Below, one piece after another: positions 52,417-62,098 of a DNA stretch of 64,000 bases. This stretch comes from Anderseniella sp. Alg231-50 (GTDB lineage Bacteria > Pseudomonadota > Alphaproteobacteria > Rhizobiales > Aestuariivirgaceae). A program made the translations under genes and the position numbers. The notes beneath the pieces are model-generated. The model saw only the letters and a program-made list of their open reading frames with translations. It was not told where the DNA came from and ran no database searches. The DNA lies in assembly GCF_900149695.1 (NCBI RefSeq), contig NZ_LT703003.1, positions 2,471,749 through 2,535,748 of the forward strand, written 5' to 3'. Within the stretch, counting starts at the first letter, position 1, and each line of letters begins with the position of its first letter.

Positions 52417-53040
52417 TTGAACCTGCCCGAAAATACAGATCTTGTTGCCAGCGCAGAACAGAAGCCGCAGCTTCTGATTGGCAAGGACAGGGCCGCAACC
52501 GAAGCATTCGTCCGCGCCAATCTCGGCTGGATGCTGGCGTTGGCCAGACGGATTGTCAAAGACAGCGCCATTGCCGAAGATGTGGTGCAGGACGCCTTTT
52601 CAAATGTCTTCAAAAACCTGGAGACGTTTCGCGGCGAAGCCGCTCTCAAGACCTGGATTCACCGGATTGTCGTCAACCAGGCCCTGATGGCCCTGCGCAA
52701 GCAGCGCCGGCTGAATGAACAGCCGATTGATCAATTGCTGCCGGAATTTGACGGTTCCGGCTGCCGCATAGATGAACCGTCCGGGTTGTCCCAACTGGCC
52801 CAGACGCCTGAAGCCGTGTTGCTGTCCAGCGACCGCAGGCAGCAGGTACTGGCGTGCATCGACCGGTTGCCGGACAGCTACCGTGTCATCCTGATGCTCA
52901 GGGACATCGAGGAACTGTCAACATCCGAAGTAGCCGACATGACCGGCCTGACCGAAGCCAATGTCAAGGTGCGGCTGCACCGTGCCCGCGCCGCATTGAA
53001 AAAACTTCTAAGCCCGTTGTTCGAAGGAGCAGCCTTATGA
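52417..53040 (+). CDS. ECF-type RNA polymerase sigma factor
   Basis: A 207-residue sigma factor: region 2 (SAIAEDVVQDAFSNVFKNL, FRGEAALKTWIHRIVVNQAL) and region 4 (RLPDSYRVILMLRDIEELS, VADMTGLTEANVKVRLHRAR). The start is uncertain: TTG at 52417 with GGGGA upstream is used; ATG at 52327 in the same frame is possible. It is coupled to the anti-sigma gene by a four-base ATGA overlap and is divergent from the antiporter-Rieske operon, which is a candidate target. Confidence 0.88.
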   Translation: MNLPENTDLVASAEQKPQLLIGKDRAATEAFVRANLGWMLALARRIVKDSAIAEDVVQDAFSNVFKNLETFRGEAALKTWIHRIVVNQALMALRKQRRLNEQPIDQLLPEFDGSGCRIDEPSGLSQLAQTPEAVLLSSDRRQQVLACIDRLPDSYRVILMLRDIEELSTSEVADMTGLTEANVKVRLHRARAALKKLLSPLFEGAAL

Positions 53041-53354
53041 AGATCATGCCCACCTCAGTCCGCCAGCGCATCAGAAGCATCATGTTCAAGCTGCCACTGA
53101 TGATCACCTGTGCCGAATTCGAGGAATTCATTCTCTCCTACCTCGATGGCAGCATGAGCAACAGGCAGCGGCGCATTTTCGAGTTTCACCTGGCCGTCTG
53201 CCGGGAGTGCCGGGATTACCTGGCTGCCTACCGGTCGGCGATGACCGTGACCCGTGATGTTCTGGACGCCCAGACCACCGAGACACTGGCGGATGTTCCC
53301 GAGGACCTGGTCAGCGCCGTGCTGGCTGCCCGGACACCGCAGGATCGCAAGTAG
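53037..53354 (+). CDS. Zinc-finger (zf-HC2) anti-sigma factor
   Basis: A 105-residue protein with the anti-sigma zinc motif: an early Cys (TCAEFEEFILSYLDG) and HLAVCRECRDYL (H-x3-C-x2-C). No transmembrane helix is present, so it is a soluble anti-sigma of the ChrR/RsrA-like size, which often senses redox state. AAGGAG lies eight bases before the ATG, and the ATG overlaps the sigma factor stop. It should hold the neighbouring sigma factor inactive until a signal releases zinc or changes the cysteines. Confidence 0.85.
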   Translation: MKIMPTSVRQRIRSIMFKLPLMITCAEFEEFILSYLDGSMSNRQRRIFEFHLAVCRECRDYLAAYRSAMTVTRDVLDAQTTETLADVPEDLVSAVLAARTPQDRK

Positions 53355-53367
53355 CGGTTGTAACAGT

Positions 53368-53823
53368 TTACCGCGGTGACAGTGGCGTCTCCTGGTAGAG
53401 CCGTTGCACCCACTTGCCGTCGCGCAGCACCCAGATCTGGGTCGCCAGCACACGCTCAGGCAAGGTCTTGCCACGAAAAGTGCCCTGGTTTTCCACGAAA
53501 TAGGTGCGCATGTAGACACCCGGCCCCAGCTTGACCAACTGGTGATCCTCGATCCTGGCTGACCGGATATCAAGATTCCTGATCGCGTCCGGAAGATATT
53601 CGCTCACCGGACTGACACCGGTATAGGTGGTCACTACGAGGTGATCGGGCGCGAAAAAGGTTTTAATCTCGTCAAAATTCTGTCTCGCGAAGGCAGCTCC
53701 GATTTCATCAATCGCCTTCTGGATCGGGCCTGGAGAACTGGCCTGCACTGACACCGGCATGGTGACGGCAACTCCTGCGCAGAATGCACCGGTAATGGTA
53801 GCACGTCGAAAAAACCTCTTCAT
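53368..53823 (-). CDS. Exported NTF2/SnoaL-like protein
   Basis: A 151-residue protein with a signal peptide (basic MKRFFRRATITG, then a hydrophobic core and SVQAS). The mature part, IQKAIDEIGAAFARQNFDEIKTFFAPD and later ATQIWVLRDGKWVQRLYQE, has the pattern of NTF2-like/DUF4440 domains, small folds that bind or act on varied ligands. It lies 29 bases after the ThDP gene on the same strand and may be the last gene of the tct operon. It is convergent with the anti-sigma gene. Confidence 0.75.
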   Translation of the reverse strand: MKRFFRRATITGAFCAGVAVTMPVSVQASSPGPIQKAIDEIGAAFARQNFDEIKTFFAPDHLVVTTYTGVSPVSEYLPDAIRNLDIRSARIEDHQLVKLGPGVYMRTYFVENQGTFRGKTLPERVLATQIWVLRDGKWVQRLYQETPLSPR

Positions 53824-53852
53824 GGACTGACCTCGTTTCTGAATTTACCTGC

Positions 53853-55466
53853 TCAGTGAGCAGAGCCTGCAGGAGCCGGCACACCTTCAATAACGACATT
53901 TACGCACGCCACCTTGCCGCAAGTCACCGCACGCGACAACGCGTCATCCAGATCGGCAAGATCGGTAACGTACTCGCCATGACCGCCCAGTGCCTTGACC
54001 GCCTCGTCATAGCGCGCATCGCTCAACTGACACCCGATCAGCCGGTCTGGTCCGTAATCACGCATCTGGATAAGGTGTTCGGCATTCCAGCGCCCGTCAT
54101 TGCCGATCACCACGACAAACGGCGTGTTTGCCCGCACCGCCGTTTCAAATTCAGCCAGGTGGAAACCAACGGTGCCGTCTCCCATCAGGGCGAAGACGGT
54201 AGCGTCGGGCCTCGCCAGTTTTGCAGCCAGCCCGTAACACAGCGCGCCGCCGATAGCCCCGCCCGGGCCGTTGATGATCCTGTAGTCAGCATGTGTACCA
54301 GCCTGCGACCATTGCCCGAACTCGCCGCCATCGCTGATAACGACGCTTTCGGCGGCCGAAGCCACATGGCGCTGCACGGCAGCACACAGCTGTGCCGGTG
54401 TTATTGCCTCACCTGGAACCGGTTCACCGGCTGGACAGTTTCGTGCTGCAATGTAACCGGTCACCTCACTGCGCCATGCCTCGCGCTCAGCGCCGCCGGA
54501 ACCCTGTTTCGCCAAAGTCGCTGCCGCAGCTTTCGGGTCTGCATTAATGGCCTGATCCAGGCGATCCCCGAGGTTCAGCCTGGCCCGCTTGCGCTCGTCT
54601 GCCTCGGCATCGATCACGATCCACCTGCATGTCGGCAAACACATGTCGGTGCCGCCAAATCCAAGTGAGAAATTCACCGGCTTACCGAGGCTGACAACCA
54701 GGTCAGCCTTGGCAACCGCTTTCGCAAAGTCACCCAGCGCGGGATCCTTCAGGCCGCGCGGGCTTTCCATGGCCACCACCGGCGCATCCAATGCAACTGC
54801 CAGTTCTGAGAGTTGCTTGCCGCACCGTGAAAAGCTCAGCGCAGGCCCACACAACACCAATGGCGCTGCGGCCGGTTCCAGCGCTTCGATGACAGTGCGC
54901 GCATCGTCGGGGTTCAATCCTTGATCTTGTGGCCGGAACACCGGTGGTCCGGGCACCTGCGCACCGGTCGCATCCGCCTCAAGCACGTCAAACGGCAATG
55001 CCAGGTGTACCGGCCCCGGCCGACCTGACATGGCAAGCTGGATTGCCTTCACCGTATCACGCCCCAGCATGCTGGGGTCTGTGGCGCGCAGGGAAAGCTT
55101 GGTCACAGGCGCCGTCATTGCCACCTGGTCAAGCTCCTGAAACGCCCCGCGGCCATCCTGAACCATGGGCGAGTCTCCGGTCAGGAACAGGACCGGGCTT
55201 TCGGACTGGCGCGCGGTATACAATGGCCCAAACGCGTTGGCGGCTCCCGGTGCCGCGGTTACCAGGCATATGCCGATCTCGCCGGTCAGCTGCGCCCAGG
55301 CATCTGCCATGAACACGCTCGCGGCTTCGTGACGGGTGTGCACTATCTCGATCTTCACTTCCAGGCACGCGTCATAGACCGGCATAATCTGGTTGCCAGA
55401 CAACGAAAACACCTTGGTCACACCAGCAGCGGCAAGCGTTTGCGCCAGCAGGTCAGCACCTCTCAT
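53853..55466 (-). CDS. ThDP-binding enzyme, acetolactate synthase-like
   Basis: A 537-residue ThDP enzyme. The catalytic glutamate is E47 in HTRHEAASVFMADAWAQLTG; the cofactor site is MGDGTVGFHLAEFETAV, ending in GNDGRWNAEH. Overall it resembles the acetolactate synthase, 2-hydroxyacyl-CoA lyase and related decarboxylase group; the FAD role of true acetolactate synthase is not evident. It follows tctA by 32 bases, so its substrate is probably the 2-oxo or hydroxy acid taken up by the Tct transporter. It lacks a Rieske part, unlike the enzyme at 47392. Confidence 0.88.
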   Translation of the reverse strand: MRGADLLAQTLAAAGVTKVFSLSGNQIMPVYDACLEVKIEIVHTRHEAASVFMADAWAQLTGEIGICLVTAAPGAANAFGPLYTARQSESPVLFLTGDSPMVQDGRGAFQELDQVAMTAPVTKLSLRATDPSMLGRDTVKAIQLAMSGRPGPVHLALPFDVLEADATGAQVPGPPVFRPQDQGLNPDDARTVIEALEPAAAPLVLCGPALSFSRCGKQLSELAVALDAPVVAMESPRGLKDPALGDFAKAVAKADLVVSLGKPVNFSLGFGGTDMCLPTCRWIVIDAEADERKRARLNLGDRLDQAINADPKAAAATLAKQGSGGAEREAWRSEVTGYIAARNCPAGEPVPGEAITPAQLCAAVQRHVASAAESVVISDGGEFGQWSQAGTHADYRIINGPGGAIGGALCYGLAAKLARPDATVFALMGDGTVGFHLAEFETAVRANTPFVVVIGNDGRWNAEHLIQMRDYGPDRLIGCQLSDARYDEAVKALGGHGEYVTDLADLDDALSRAVTCGKVACVNVVIEGVPAPAGSAH

Positions 55467-55498
55467 GTTTGAATTCCTTTGATCAGGGCTAAAACGTT

Positions 55499-57013
55499 TC
55501 AGGGGTCATTGCCGGTGGGAGCAACTGCCTGCTGTCGCGTGGCCCGGATGCCGGCACGCACGATTGCGAACACGGTGATCGCCGTCAGCGTCCAGAAGAA
55601 CCAGGTAATGGGCCCGCGGAACAGCACCCACCCGGAACTGCCCGACATCAGCATGGACTGGCGGAAGTTGTCTTCGAGCAACGGCCCCAGGATGAAAGCG
55701 ATCAGAAACGGCGCCGCCGGAACCTTGTAGCGCAGCATGACGAAACCGACCCCGCCCATGGCAAACATCACGCCGACATCGAATATGTTGTTGTTGACGG
55801 CAAACACGCCATAAACGCACAGGATCAGCACCGCCGGAAACAGCACGCCACGTGGAATGTCCGCGACATACTTGAAGCCCCTGATGGCCGCCGAACCGAT
55901 AAAGAACAAAAACATGGAACTCACGATCAGACCTATGAACAGTCCGTAGATGACGTCCACGTTCAGGACGAACATCATCGGGCCCGGCTGCAGTCCGTGA
56001 ATCATGAATGCACCCATGATGATCGCCGTGATCACGTCACCCGGTACGCCCAGGGCCAGCAACGGAATGAGCGTTGCTCCCGCGACGCCGTTATTACCGG
56101 CTTCCGACGCTGCAACTCCTTCTATCTCGCCGTTGCCGAAATTCTCCTTGTTGGGTGATTTGCGCCGCGCTTCGGAATACGAAAGAAATGCAGAGGGCGC
56201 CGCGCCAATACCCGGAATTGAGCCGAGGAAAACGCCAATGAAACTGCCCCGGACGATCGACTTGAAAGACCGCTTGTACTCCTCAAATGTCACCTTGTTC
56301 TTGCCGAGGCTTCGGGCGACACCGTCGTGCGAACTGGGATTCCACACCATGCTCAGTATTTCGGGAATGGCAAACAACCCGATCAGCACGGCGATGAAAT
56401 TCAGGCCGCCCATCATGTTCGGGTTACCGAAGGTGAAACGGTTGGTGCCATAGACAAGATCGAGTCCGATGGTCGCCAGCAGCAGGCCCAGCATCGCCGA
56501 CAACCCGCCGCGCAGCAGGCTGTCACCGGACACGCCTGCGATAATGGTCAGTGAAAACAGGATCAGCGTGAAAAATTCAGGCGGCCCGAAACTGAGCGCA
56601 AACGAGGCCAGGAATCCGGCAAAGAAAATCAGGGCAAGATTGCTGACAAGGTCGGCTGTGCACGAGGCCCACAGCGCCATGCCCAGAGCCTTGCCCGCCT
56701 GGCCCTTTTCCGCCATGGGATAGCCGTCCAACACTGTTGCCGACGACGCCGGCGTACCCGGTGTCTTGATCAGGATAGCCGGAATCGAACCGCCGAATAT
56801 GCCGCCCTTGTAGACCCCGAGCAGAAGCAGTATCCCGGTAATCGGCGTCATGGAAAACGTAAACGGCAGCGTCAGCGCAACTGCCATGGTGGCCGACATG
56901 CCGGGAATGGCTCCACCGATTACGCCGATGGCAACGCCCAACGCCAGTGCCAGGAACGCTTCAAGATTGCTGACCAGTTGCAGTCCGGCCAGCAGGCTGT
57001 CGACAAAGCTCAT
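55499..57013 (-). CDS. tctA: Tripartite tricarboxylate transporter large permease, TctA
   Basis: A 504-residue protein with about 12 helices. AIGVIGGAIPGMSATMAVALTLP and SIPAILIKTPGTPASSATVLDGYPMA, repeated in part as SIPGIGAAPSAFLSYSEARR and IPLLALGVPGDVITAIIMGA, are the TctA signatures. It forms the main channel of a TTT-type importer. Its ATG overlaps the tctB stop by four bases. Confidence 0.95.
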   Translation of the reverse strand: MSFVDSLLAGLQLVSNLEAFLALALGVAIGVIGGAIPGMSATMAVALTLPFTFSMTPITGILLLLGVYKGGIFGGSIPAILIKTPGTPASSATVLDGYPMAEKGQAGKALGMALWASCTADLVSNLALIFFAGFLASFALSFGPPEFFTLILFSLTIIAGVSGDSLLRGGLSAMLGLLLATIGLDLVYGTNRFTFGNPNMMGGLNFIAVLIGLFAIPEILSMVWNPSSHDGVARSLGKNKVTFEEYKRSFKSIVRGSFIGVFLGSIPGIGAAPSAFLSYSEARRKSPNKENFGNGEIEGVAASEAGNNGVAGATLIPLLALGVPGDVITAIIMGAFMIHGLQPGPMMFVLNVDVIYGLFIGLIVSSMFLFFIGSAAIRGFKYVADIPRGVLFPAVLILCVYGVFAVNNNIFDVGVMFAMGGVGFVMLRYKVPAAPFLIAFILGPLLEDNFRQSMLMSGSSGWVLFRGPITWFFWTLTAITVFAIVRAGIRATRQQAVAPTGNDP

Positions 57014-57501
57014 GGCAGCCTCACAAAGTCACCTTGCGGTATCGCTACACCGGCAATGTGGGCAAAAAACACATACAGCAGCAACGGGATCAATAGCGCA
57101 CACACAAGTGCTGCCCGCGGGTGTTTTGTCTTCACCAGGAACGCCGTGGCAGCAAAAGTAACCATGGCAGTCCACACCAACCCTACCCACGGCATGACCA
57201 GGACAGTCGCAGTCATGATGACAGCCATGACCGCCAGGCGCCTGAAGGCGGCGGGTCGGTCAGCAACATCAGACACCGCAGGCGTTTCCGATCGCGGCCG
57301 GGTAATCGATGTGACGATGAGCCCTGCCCCGATCAGACCGGTAATGGCTGCCAGCACATTGGGCCAGAACAACGGCGACAGGATAATGTTCGGCACATTG
57401 CTGGGGCTGGATACCCAGAACGGAATGGCCACTATTATCAGGAACACAGACGTGGCTATGGCGCCGATACCGAGATGTATCTGGATAGTTCTGTCTTCCA
57501 T
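57010..57501 (-). CDS. tctB: Tripartite tricarboxylate transporter small permease, TctB
   Basis: A 163-residue protein with four helices, as usual for TctB: GAIATSVFLIIVAIPFWV, ILSPLFWPNVLAAITGLIGAGLI and the C-terminal VMPWVGLVWTAMVTFAATAFLV. It partners TctA. The gap to tctC (57502-57614) contains a short GCCCG-ca-CGGGC hairpin and no gene. Confidence 0.9.
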   Translation of the reverse strand: MEDRTIQIHLGIGAIATSVFLIIVAIPFWVSSPSNVPNIILSPLFWPNVLAAITGLIGAGLIVTSITRPRSETPAVSDVADRPAAFRRLAVMAVIMTATVLVMPWVGLVWTAMVTFAATAFLVKTKHPRAALVCALLIPLLLYVFFAHIAGVAIPQGDFVRLP

Positions 57502-57614
57502 GGCCGCCTCCGGTTTGAAAAGACGCCGGGCCTCCAGATCAGCTACTTGGGCTCAGATGAACCCGGGCCGCTCTGAAGGGACCGGCGCCCGTGCGGGCTC
57601 TACAGGGAGGAAGA

Positions 57615-58592
57615 TCAGCCCTCGATTCTCATGCCAAGCTCGTCAACCAGGGCGCGGAAAATCGTGTACTGGCCGCGGATGAACTCGTTGGCATCTTTCG
57701 GGTTCATCAATTCAATGACGGACCCGCGCGCTTCCATTTTGCTGCGGAAGCCTTCGTCTGCGGTGGCGGTCGCCATCCACGTTCCCCACTTTTCAGCCAC
57801 CTCGTCAGGCAACCCCGCCGGTCCTGCAATTCCGGTCCAGCCAACCAGCTTTTCCAGCGCCGGTTTGCCAAGATCAGCGGCGGTTGGCGCGTCAAACCCG
57901 GCCACAGGCTTGGGTGTCGTAACCATCAGCGGAACCAGCTGGCCGTTGGACACAAAGCTGGCCAGGGCGGACGAGTTCGTGCACAGGAATGTCGCCGTGC
58001 CGTTCAGAACCGCAGTTGCGGCCGCGCCACCGCCTTTTTGCGGAATGTGGGTCGCCGCCTCAAGCGGCTTTTCTACACCGAATTCTTTCAGCACCATGGC
58101 AGCTGCCAGATGCAACAGTGACCCGACACCTGAAGAACTGTACGCGACACCGCCTCCGTTTACCTTGGCAATCAGTTCGTCCATTGACTTGATGCCCGAC
58201 GCAGGCGTCACTGCGCAGGCGACCGGATTGATTTCATAGACGGTGACGAAGCGAAAGTCGTCCAGCGTGTAGGGCAAGGTCGCTTTCATCGCCGGGTTGA
58301 CCGAGTGCGAACCGACACGCGCAAACAACATTGTATATCCGTCCGGTTTTGCGTTTTGCGCGGCAACGGAACCTGTGGCTCCGCCTGCCCCGGTAATGTT
58401 GGACATCACCAGCGGTTTGCCGACGGCTGCGCCAAGTGGCTCGGCGATTGTACGTGCAGAAATGTCAGTTGCCCCGCCGGCACCGTAAGGAATGACCATG
58501 TTGATCGGACGCTCCGGATACTCGGCCAATGCCGCCGTGGCAGTGATCCCGAGGGCAATCGCCCCAACAAAAGCAGCTTTGGCAAATTTCAT
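57615..58592 (-). CDS. tctC: Tripartite tricarboxylate transporter substrate-binding protein, TctC/Bug family
   Basis: A 325-residue periplasmic protein. The ATG at 58592 is preferred since AGGGAG lies six bases before it; a start five codons earlier is possible. The signal peptide is AFVGAIALGITATAALA, then YPERPINMVIPYGAGGATDIS, the Bug-family opening, and SNITGAGGATGSVAAQ with the ligand loop. Bug proteins bind carboxylates such as citrate, tartrate or aromatic acids. It is the first gene of the tctCBA-ThDP operon and divergent from a LysR gene. Confidence 0.93.
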   Translation of the reverse strand: MKFAKAAFVGAIALGITATAALAEYPERPINMVIPYGAGGATDISARTIAEPLGAAVGKPLVMSNITGAGGATGSVAAQNAKPDGYTMLFARVGSHSVNPAMKATLPYTLDDFRFVTVYEINPVACAVTPASGIKSMDELIAKVNGGGVAYSSSGVGSLLHLAAAMVLKEFGVEKPLEAATHIPQKGGGAAATAVLNGTATFLCTNSSALASFVSNGQLVPLMVTTPKPVAGFDAPTAADLGKPALEKLVGWTGIAGPAGLPDEVAEKWGTWMATATADEGFRSKMEARGSVIELMNPKDANEFIRGQYTIFRALVDELGMRIEG

Positions 58593-58665
58593 TTGTTTCT
58601 CCCTCATGGTGCTGTGATTGATGCGTCACGGCTAACGTTATTGCTGGCAGCCAGTCTGGCAACCC

Positions 58666-58685
58666 ATGTTTTATCGAGAAAACAT
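58666..58685. promoter_or_regulatory. Dyad in the tctC-lysR intergenic region
   Basis: ATGTTTT (58666-58672) and AAAACAT (58679-58685) are exact complements around six bases. It lies between the divergent tctC and LysR-type genes, 73 bases before tctC, and is a natural candidate for the LysR-type binding site. Confidence 0.5.
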
Positions 58686-58760
58686 ATTATTAAGTCAGCC
58701 TTGCACAAAGTGACAAAATATAACATGGACTGAAAGAAAAAATTACGTCAAACACTGTCC

Positions 58761-59663
58761 ATGTCTATTCGCGTATTGAGAACACTCATCGCAGTGGAAG
58801 AACACGGCACGTTCAGCGCGGCAGCCGATGCTGTTTTCGTAACCCATGCCGCCGTCAGCCAGCAGATGAAAACCCTGGAGGAAGAATGGGGCCTGGCTGT
58901 TTTTGACCGGAGCAGGCGCACTCCTGTGCTGACCCCCACCGGCCGGGCCCTTGTCAGCAAGGCCCGCGAAGTAGTCGCTGCTTATGACGCGCTGGTGCCG
59001 TCAGTTCTGGGCGATGACGGGTTGCGCGGAAAACTGACGCTTGGTGCTGTTCCGACCACGCTGACAGGGCTCACGCCCACAGCAATTTCCATGCTCAAGG
59101 AAGAGTTCCCCGACCTGCACGTCAGTGTTTATCCCGGATTGACCAATGAACTGCTGCTACAGGTCGAACGGGGAAATCTTGATGCCGCTATCGTTTCCAA
59201 ACCCAACCTGCTGCCACGCAGGCTGAGCTGGCAGGACATTGCGACCGAACCAATGCAGCTTCTGGCTTCCGCCGAAACCGACAGCGACGATCCTGTCCAC
59301 CTTCTGCAAAACAATCCGTTCATCCGGTTTTCCAGAAATGCTGTGGTAGGCATGATGATTGAGCAATGGTTGCAGGCCCGGAAAATTGAAGTGAACGACA
59401 CCATGGAGCTGGAGGGTCTGGAAGCCATTTCCAGCATGGTGCTGCGCAATCTTGGCGTCTCCATAGCACCCAGGAGTTGCGTTCCGTCCATGAACCAGTT
59501 GCCGTTGAAACGCCTGTCACTGGGGCCGCATGCGCCGGTTCGGCAATTGGGCCTCATCAGCCGTGACGACAGCGCAAGAACCCGTGTGATTGACGAAATG
59601 CATACCAGGCTCCTGACAGCAGTTGCGGCCAACGGCCGGCCGGACAGTTCAACTGACGGGTGA
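58761..59663 (+). CDS. LysR-family transcriptional regulator
   Basis: A 300-residue regulator with the LysR helix-turn-helix at the N-terminus ([46 protein letters not shown]) and a substrate-binding domain with [16 protein letters not shown]. No ribosome binding site is evident before the ATG. It is divergent from tctC and likely controls the tctCBA-ThDP operon in response to its carboxylate. It is convergent with the DUF3604 gene, ten bases apart. Confidence 0.92.
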   Translation: MSIRVLRTLIAVEEHGTFSAAADAVFVTHAAVSQQMKTLEEEWGLAVFDRSRRTPVLTPTGRALVSKAREVVAAYDALVPSVLGDDGLRGKLTLGAVPTTLTGLTPTAISMLKEEFPDLHVSVYPGLTNELLLQVERGNLDAAIVSKPNLLPRRLSWQDIATEPMQLLASAETDSDDPVHLLQNNPFIRFSRNAVVGMMIEQWLQARKIEVNDTMELEGLEAISSMVLRNLGVSIAPRSCVPSMNQLPLKRLSLGPHAPVRQLGLISRDDSARTRVIDEMHTRLLTAVAANGRPDSSTDG

Positions 59664-59673
59664 AGCGCATCAA

Positions 59674-61983
59674 TTACCGGTACACGTAGATCGGGCTGGT
59701 CCAGGCACGCGTGCCGTCTTCCTGTGTCAGGCGGACATAAATCGGATTGTCGCCGGCCTCTTTCAGATCAATCTTCCGGGTGAACCTGAAGCTGCGATGG
59801 TTATTTTCTGCCGGCAGACGATAAACTTTCACAAAACGCGGAAGGTCACCCGAGGCGTCATGGAGGGTGTCTTCAAGACCGATATCTGCAATCGCCTTCT
59901 CAAATTTGATCAGCGGGGTATCGAACTTGAGTGTGCCATCGTGCGCATTTTCCAGAACCAGCTCAAAGCCGCCAGAGTTGCCGGTCGTCAGCGCCTTCCA
60001 GGAAAGCACATTACCCTCGCGGTCAAGCGTCTTGTCACGGTTCAGGAAATTTATCGCGCTACTGTCGGTGACAGTGTTACCGGAAATCTCGGCGCTGCCG
60101 TCCCAGATCACTTCGCGGAAACGGCCACGATATTCCGCGCCTTCCCACTGAACTCTCAGCCGCGCGCCCAGATCATCATCGCCATATGGCCGCACGGTCT
60201 CGATCAGGTCCACGCCATTGAAAATATCGACGCGTTCGATCGGCGACGTGGTTTCCAGGGCCACGCTCAGGTTCATTTCACCTGATGGCAGGTGCACGAT
60301 ATCCCCCATCAAGGCTTTGGTTGTGGCAGTGCCCGCAGGCTTGTCAAACAAGGCCGGGTCATCATGGTACATGGTTCCCGTATCGCTGAACGAACCTTCC
60401 ATATCGATGATCATCCGCCCATTGGCACCGCCAGTGCTGCCGTAATGCCGGCGCTTGCGCATGCAGTCCAGCAGTGATTCCCGGTCCAGACTGTCCATCA
60501 GGAAGCAGGTCAGGCCACCAATGGCACCGAACTTGCCGGCACCGGGGTAACTTGCGCCGGGGCGTCCCTTGTGGCCGTCAGAGTTGGCTACAACACCGAC
60601 CCGGTAGCCCAGCTTGAACGCATCATGCAGAATCCACTCAAAGCTGCCCCAGGAGGAGTGCACTTCAACAGATTTCTCAAACCGGCCGTCATGGGCAACG
60701 GAAATGTCTGCATAACGCCCACCGCAGTGGGCATACATCACCACATCCCACTCCTGGTTCTTCGCCAGGTCTTCGAAAAGTTTCTGGCACGTCAGTGCGT
60801 CTGTACCCTCGGTATCGCCGCCGTCGATGAGAGCATGCGATGAGCGCCGGATAATGCGGTCGTCGGTTGGAAAGAAGATGTTGCGGTCACCGCCGAGAGA
60901 TGTGTTTCCCGACCATTCATAACCGGGAAGAGCAACGAACCTGCCCGGCATATCGTGTTTCGCAGTCAGTGCATTCAGCTCGGCCCAGAACTCGTCGGTG
61001 ATTTGAAAATCGTTCCCCTGGTGTGCACACGCATCCACAAATGCCAACTCACGGGCAAACGTGAAATACTGATCCGCTGATCCGGTACCAATCGTCTCTT
61101 CCGATTGCCCGTGCACGTCGCCCCAGAAATGCACCAGATCGGTGTTCTCGACCATCAGCGGGTTCGAGCTGGCAACAATGTTTCCGCCTTCATCCAGAAG
61201 ACGCACCGCAACTCGCCCGGGATCGGAGACAGTCAATGCCGGAATCTCGAGTTTGAATCGGCCCGGCTTGAGACGCACGGTTTCCGGAAGCCCGTGAATG
61301 ATCCCGTCGGCTTCAACTGTCAGGTGCGTGTCGCACTTGTCTGAAGGATTACCCCACTTGTCTTCACCCTTGAGTTTCAATGCAAACTCCTCGTTCACAC
61401 GTCGACGCGTCGGCAATACCGCGACGAACCGCTCCGGAGCGCCGGGAACGATGGAAATCATCGGTTGCACCGGAAGCGGCTGGAAGTTGAACGTGGCAAT
61501 CGGGTCCACCAGCACCCGGAATTCGAACGTGTCTTCGCAGAAGGTCTGCAGTCGCATGCCGGGGCCGCCCTGGTCGGTGACGCCGAAGCGGATGGTGATG
61601 GTATCACCCTCGGTCAGGTATCCTCTGACAACCTTGATCCAGAGCGTGCGGTCCCACGGACGGACATTGGCCTTGGCATCCCAGCGCACCTGCAGGACAG
61701 CACCGTTTGAAGCCTCGACCGTAGTGTAGTTGGGACCGGATGGATCATCGAACTGTGGATTGCTCTGGTCGGAAGCGAAGCGAAAACAAACACGCAGGCT
61801 GCCGGAGTCGTCGATGCCAAACAGCCCCGCCGTATAGATCAGTGTAAAAGAGGCATTGGAGCCCGCTTCGAACTCGCCATTCGGTGTGATGGTCGCACTT
61901 CCCAGCTGCTCTACCGCAATTGCATGACGCACAACGCCACTGTCGATGTCGGCCCAGGGGGTCTCGGACTCGTGAGATGACAT
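59674..61983 (-). CDS. DUF3604 domain protein
   Basis: A 769-residue protein started at ATG 61983, which has AAAGGA eight bases before it; the frame to 62085 lacks support. There is no signal peptide. The N-terminal 300 residues are beta-rich. The DUF3604 core follows: LVHFWGDVHGQSEETIGTGS, FVDACAHQGNDFQITDEFW, FVALPGYEWSG, VMYAHCGGR, and VGVVANSDGHKGRPG, with several His/Asp blocks typical of PHP-like metal-dependent hydrolases. The substrate is unknown. It follows the fumarase beta gene by 115 bases on the same strand. Confidence 0.85.
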   Translation of the reverse strand: MSSHESETPWADIDSGVVRHAIAVEQLGSATITPNGEFEAGSNASFTLIYTAGLFGIDDSGSLRVCFRFASDQSNPQFDDPSGPNYTTVEASNGAVLQVRWDAKANVRPWDRTLWIKVVRGYLTEGDTITIRFGVTDQGGPGMRLQTFCEDTFEFRVLVDPIATFNFQPLPVQPMISIVPGAPERFVAVLPTRRRVNEEFALKLKGEDKWGNPSDKCDTHLTVEADGIIHGLPETVRLKPGRFKLEIPALTVSDPGRVAVRLLDEGGNIVASSNPLMVENTDLVHFWGDVHGQSEETIGTGSADQYFTFARELAFVDACAHQGNDFQITDEFWAELNALTAKHDMPGRFVALPGYEWSGNTSLGGDRNIFFPTDDRIIRRSSHALIDGGDTEGTDALTCQKLFEDLAKNQEWDVVMYAHCGGRYADISVAHDGRFEKSVEVHSSWGSFEWILHDAFKLGYRVGVVANSDGHKGRPGASYPGAGKFGAIGGLTCFLMDSLDRESLLDCMRKRRHYGSTGGANGRMIIDMEGSFSDTGTMYHDDPALFDKPAGTATTKALMGDIVHLPSGEMNLSVALETTSPIERVDIFNGVDLIETVRPYGDDDLGARLRVQWEGAEYRGRFREVIWDGSAEISGNTVTDSSAINFLNRDKTLDREGNVLSWKALTTGNSGGFELVLENAHDGTLKFDTPLIKFEKAIADIGLEDTLHDASGDLPRFVKVYRLPAENNHRSFRFTRKIDLKEAGDNPIYVRLTQEDGTRAWTSPIYVYR

Positions 61984-62098
61984 AAATCGGTCCTTTGTAT
62001 TTTCTGTTGTTCGGGAGAAGTCGGTTTGTTCAGTGGTGCCGCAGCAGACGACCACCTTGACCGGAATGTTTAAAGGCAGCGGCAAGCCTGTCGTTTGA

